The position numbers were made by a program, and so were the translations under genes. Under the pieces are notes generated by a model. The model did not search any database and was not told the origin of the DNA. It was given only the letters and a program-made list of their open reading frames with translations. 42,056 nt of DNA, from NCBI GenBank assembly GCA_046260765.1, contig JBHEOO010000023.1, positions 1 to 42,056 of the forward strand, in the 5' to 3' direction. This stretch comes from Chromatocurvus sp046260765 (GTDB lineage: Bacteria; Pseudomonadota; Gammaproteobacteria; Pseudomonadales; Halieaceae). Below, one piece after another: positions 42,012 to 42,056 of the stretch. The number at the start of each line of letters is the position of its first letter. The first letter of the stretch is position 1.

Positions 42012-42056
42012 CTAGAATCTGAGTCGCACACCGCCAAAGAAGCGGCGCCCCAGTAC
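42012..42056 (-). CDS. C-terminal end of a TonB-dependent receptor, cut by window edge
   Basis: Fourteen codons are visible before the TAG at 42012-42014, reading VLGRRFFGGVRLRF. A G-R-R-F-x-G-G-V-R-L-R-F ending with a terminal Phe is the hallmark of the last beta strand of TonB-dependent outer-membrane receptors, recognised by the BAM assembly machinery. The rest of the gene lies outside the window. A terminator follows. Confidence 0.65.
   Translation of the reverse strand, partial: VLGRRFFGGVRLRF

Noticed and set aside
1..42056. tRNA, rRNA, CRISPR, insertion sequences, prophage genes and known riboswitches
   Set aside because: No cloverleaf, spaced-repeat array, transposase motif, phage gene or recognisable riboswitch core is visible on either strand.

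Overview
The window reads as chromosomal DNA of a Gram-negative, aerobic, heterotrophic bacterium. The evidence is two TonB-dependent receptors (one only as its C-terminal end), a cytochrome bd-type quinol oxidase, many Sec- and Tat-exported periplasmic enzymes, a lipoprotein and an oleABCD long-chain olefin operon. The gene mix (DUF1552/DUF1592 cytochrome-associated proteins, secreted amidohydrolases, M24/M1/DUF885 peptidases, NSS transporter, ole genes) fits an environmental, probably marine, gammaproteobacterium. That placement is an inference from gene content; no rRNA or tRNA is present to fix it. Base composition looks even and moderately GC-rich, and I see no phage, transposase or CRISPR.

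Layout. (1) 1-0.9 kb: the 3' part of a PLP-dependent threonine/serine dehydratase. (2) 0.9-9.5 kb, minus strand: a seven-gene run, in transcription order a DUF1592-type haem lipoprotein, a Tat-exported DUF1552 protein, a three-module secreted-repeat protein, an unknown secreted protein, a secreted HpcH/HpaI aldolase-like protein, a HiPIP and a triheme cytochrome c. All seven are exported and three carry redox centres, so this looks like a periplasmic oxidation module with its own electron carriers; its substrate is unknown. (3) 9.6-14.3 kb, minus strand: oleA-oleB-oleC-oleD, closed by a clear intrinsic terminator. (4) 14.5-18 kb: a small unknown gene, a VOC protein and cydA-cydB plus a 54-residue DUF2474/CydP-like subunit gene overlapping the cydB stop. 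(5) 18.2-25.3 kb: an MBL-rhodanese fusion, an MFS transporter, a TonB-dependent receptor, a radical SAM protein and a truncated VPS10/BNR-repeat protein. (6) 25.5-40.2 kb, plus strand: ten genes for secreted amide/peptide breakdown (two amidohydrolases, a class V aminotransferase-fold enzyme, an M1 peptidase, SDR, AKR, a DUF885 peptidase, two M24 proteins and an NSS-type sodium symporter). A third amidohydrolase and the end of a TonB receptor face it from the minus strand up to 42 kb.

How it works together. Region 6 reads as a scavenging locus: a receptor at the right edge could bring in peptide-like or amide substrates, periplasmic peptidases and amidohydrolases would cut them, and a sodium symporter would import the released amino acid or amine. 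Region 2 would send electrons from an unknown periplasmic substrate through HiPIP and cytochrome c to the respiratory chain. Several enzymes keep their fold but have changed metal-ligand positions (the M24 protein at 34 kb, the amidohydrolase at 35.5 kb, the HpaI-like protein at 3 kb, the MBL protein at 18 kb); these are the most checkable oddities. No stretch longer than 300 bases lacks a gene; the longest gaps are 14321-14533 and 17984-18219.
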